Of a stretch of DNA of 7,672 bases, positions 7,301 through 7,672 are shown in pieces (positions within the stretch are counted from its first letter, which is position 1; every line of letters begins with the position of its first letter). Made by a program: the position numbers and the translations under genes. Source of the stretch: Oscillospiraceae bacterium (GTDB lineage: Bacteria > Bacillota_A > Clostridia > Oscillospirales > Oscillospiraceae); NCBI GenBank assembly GCA_017627975.1, contig JAGAFT010000244.1:1-7672 (forward strand), read 5' to 3'. The notes beneath the pieces were generated by a model. The model did no database searches and had not been told where the DNA came from. It saw only the letters and a list, made by a program, of their open reading frames with translations.

Positions 7301-7672
7301 GGACAAGAAGGAAGAATCCGTCCCCGAGGATAAGAAGGAAGAAACCGTCCCCGAGGATAAGAAGGAAGAAGTCGTCGTCGAGGATAAGAAGGAAGAAACC
7401 GTCCCCGAGGACAAGAAGGAAGAAGTCGTCCCCGAGGACAAGAAGGAAGAAGTCGTCCCCGAGGACAAGAAGGAAGCCCCTGTCGTCGAGGACAAGAAAG
7501 AAGAGGCCGTCCCCGAGGAAAAGAAAGAGGGCAACGCCGTTGAGGAAAAGAAGGACGCTCCTGTCGTCGAGCTCATTCAGGAAGAAGCCACGCCCAAGGC
7601 TGAGCCTGTAGTTGACAACTCTGCTGTTGAAGAACCGCAGCCTGCACCCGCAGCCGAGCCTCAGCCTGCTCC
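4338..7672 (+). CDS. Large secreted surface protein with leucine-rich, YD-like and EDKKEE tandem repeats, 3' end outside window
   Basis: The frame is open for 1111 codons to the window edge, and I know no named protein with this layout. Residues 1-29 are a signal peptide (MKKLKVLL start, cleavage after ASA). Residues 33-69 are unusually rich in Trp and Tyr. Residues 111-182 resemble BspA-type leucine-rich repeats (GTLIIRGTGEMPSF, then ITKISSNAF and LKAIDPDAF). YD-like repeat cores follow: VKYDKAGRPI at 250-259, YTYNDNGSM at 472-480, YAYDSNGVV at 519-527 and KTYDGLGNPL at 685-694. Residues 592-840 are an acidic Ser/Thr-rich linker. From about 925 a charged 9-residue tandem repeat runs to 1077, then a Pro/Ala/Glu tail. 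Leucine-rich and YD repeats usually bind proteins or glycans outside the cell; the charged repeat probably acts as a stalk or wall-spanning spacer. No catalytic domain or anchor is seen; one may lie past the edge. The start is supported by AGAGG eight bases upstream. Confidence 0.93.
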   Translation, partial: MKKLKVLLSVLLVICMVVGFAPMHGTASAAREDWEWYWSEEYRNNGNWNGWSYTDGWYELSDRWYQVDFNTVKVPVEVNASGTVSNGAATAAGSTVQMVGTSFSYFYNEWAGTLIIRGTGEMPSFSEEYPAPWANLKDKAARVILERNITKISSNAFVDFSRLRSVVLPATLKAIDPDAFVWSDETRELKTFQKLERIEYSGDLNVLDKVLTAASIKDLLDAKIVKVTEKAIQDEIWQLTWYRIRKPVRVKYDKAGRPILIERVDKDGYFRTEITWDDTLADPNVHSASQPTSPDTVAAGKSFSRDVIEKRETYSVTPDGVEHLYEKEKNDLGQTTYSAAFHLDNGVITGGTQTFADETGVTKTGTLKAIQHYGEETYRFWENVLANGGGLEQMIEALDKFGRVKWITTDRGDNIVNIYNEKTGLLDSRTVTESGEITNYTYNYKDNILQSVQADKIDSSTGTVTNTNTVKYTYNDNGSMNSKVQTEGTTTVTTQYNLYNRATKEVITDSGNVQYVYEYAYDSNGVVTQRTVKDKDGKVVGLDTFENGHIVKSVREMPAAAGTKSVETTTYTYTLKGELLEQTVSTVTAKLAAAPAKTEDLSLAIASLAAEGGETKTSAESGESTGLTKMSTKSLSVSPEDIVKTSLLDDTKQTLIDGLNLLGNNENTNLKTGDLVLLSANKVTKTYDGLGNPLKTETNDILGEGDIVAKRGVEIQDGQQVALNTSIDDNTGDEPQSDSFKEETSLDVNKKRSKVNTLAIGFTGHMVSTADTFNSNEQPVTSVIEESTEDSPTIVESSNFIPQSSGDTTKETLVYDKDTKMNLGYSIETIPAAEKEPAVIEGAGEGEGEVTEEGKVTDGEELDKQLDKEPIVGGDAAQNNEIVLETDDEKAATSKDDKTEPEDDTTVEGEGDEEADENKAEIIIEDKKEDTVPEAAPKEEGSVEGDEENKPEEMKAEIIVEDKKEETVVEDKKEETVPEDKKEEAVPEDKKEESVPEDKKEETVPEDKKEEVVVEDKKEETVPEDKKEEVVPEDKKEEVVPEDKKEAPVVEDKKEEAVPEEKKEGNAVEEKKDAPVVELIQEEATPKAEPVVDNSAVEEPQPAPAAEPQPA
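7110..7217 (+). repeat. Degenerate upstream copies of the 27-bp repeat
   Basis: A 48-bp segment at 7092-7139 (KAEIIIEDKKEDTVPE) recurs at 7200-7247 (KAEIIVEDKKEETVVE), exactly 108 bp later, which is four times 27. The residues between can be read as diverged 9-residue units in the same register, starting at Glu925. The 27-bp array therefore seems to have been longer, with its left part decayed or a block duplicated. Confidence 0.6.
7218..7568 (+). repeat. Tandem array of thirteen 27-bp units encoding EDKKEE-x-V-P
   Basis: Thirteen consecutive 9-codon units cover residues 961-1077 of the surface protein. The core GAGGACAAGAAGGAAGAA is almost identical in DNA across the first nine units. The last four units are more diverged (EDKKEAPVV, EDKKEEAVP, EEKKEGNAV, EEKKDAPVV). 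Positions 7-9 vary (T, A, S or V, then V, then P or V). Low synonymous variation in the core points to recent expansion by slippage or unequal recombination. As the unit is a multiple of three, copy-number change would alter protein length without a frameshift. The alternating Glu/Lys blocks with regular Pro suggest an extended, highly charged stalk. Confidence 0.95.

Noticed and set aside
7218..7568. CRISPR array
   Set aside because: The repeats are directly adjacent 27-bp units without unique spacers and stay in frame within a long coding sequence.
6968..7576. Minus-strand frame encoding a SFLSSGT repeat
   Set aside because: The repeat is only the reverse complement of the EDKKEE array. 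The plus frame is continuous with a secreted protein, whereas this one has no start context or signal peptide.

Overview
The window holds two divergent transcription units around an AT-richer intergenic region. Coding DNA is GC-rich, with C or G favoured at third codon positions. The large plus-strand protein combines a BspA-type leucine-rich repeat of the 'GTLIIRGTGEMP...APW' kind, YD-like repeats and a Lys-rich signal peptide. Together with the strong AAGGAGG ribosome sites, this fits a GC-rich member of the Bacillota (Clostridia, for example a gut Oscillospiraceae or Lachnospiraceae). The assignment is an inference from style, not from a marker gene.

Left part, minus strand, read from right to left: a secreted substrate-binding protein (3955 to 2852), a hairpin that looks like an intercistronic attenuator (2773-2803), a fused two-domain ABC permease (2740 to 1031), and an ABC ATPase (1027 to beyond base 1). 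Together they form a complete importer of the FbpABC/AfuABC/2-aminoethylphosphonate type. The binding protein lacks the adjacent Tyr pair of iron-binding FbpA. It carries an HD...E pattern that, from memory, resembles the sugar-phosphate binder AfuA, so a phosphorylated sugar or another organophosphate is a better guess than ferric iron. A near-perfect sigma-A promoter lies at 4057-4085 and a bulged hairpin lies in the leader.

Middle, 3956-4337: no gene. It holds the minus-strand promoter and leader, a pyrimidine-rich stretch, then a cluster of dyads and phased ATCTTG repeats around the plus-strand promoter at 4267-4295.

Right part, plus strand: one very large open gene (4338 to beyond 7672, at least 1111 codons) for a secreted, probably cell-surface mosaic protein. 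In order it has a signal peptide, a Trp/Tyr-rich segment, a leucine-rich repeat, scattered YD-like repeats, an acidic Ser/Thr-rich region, and a tandem array of 9-residue EDKKEE-x-V-P units encoded by 27-bp repeats, followed by a Pro/Ala/Glu tail. Its C-terminus, which would show how it is anchored, is outside the window. Nothing links this protein functionally to the transporter except the shared intergenic region.
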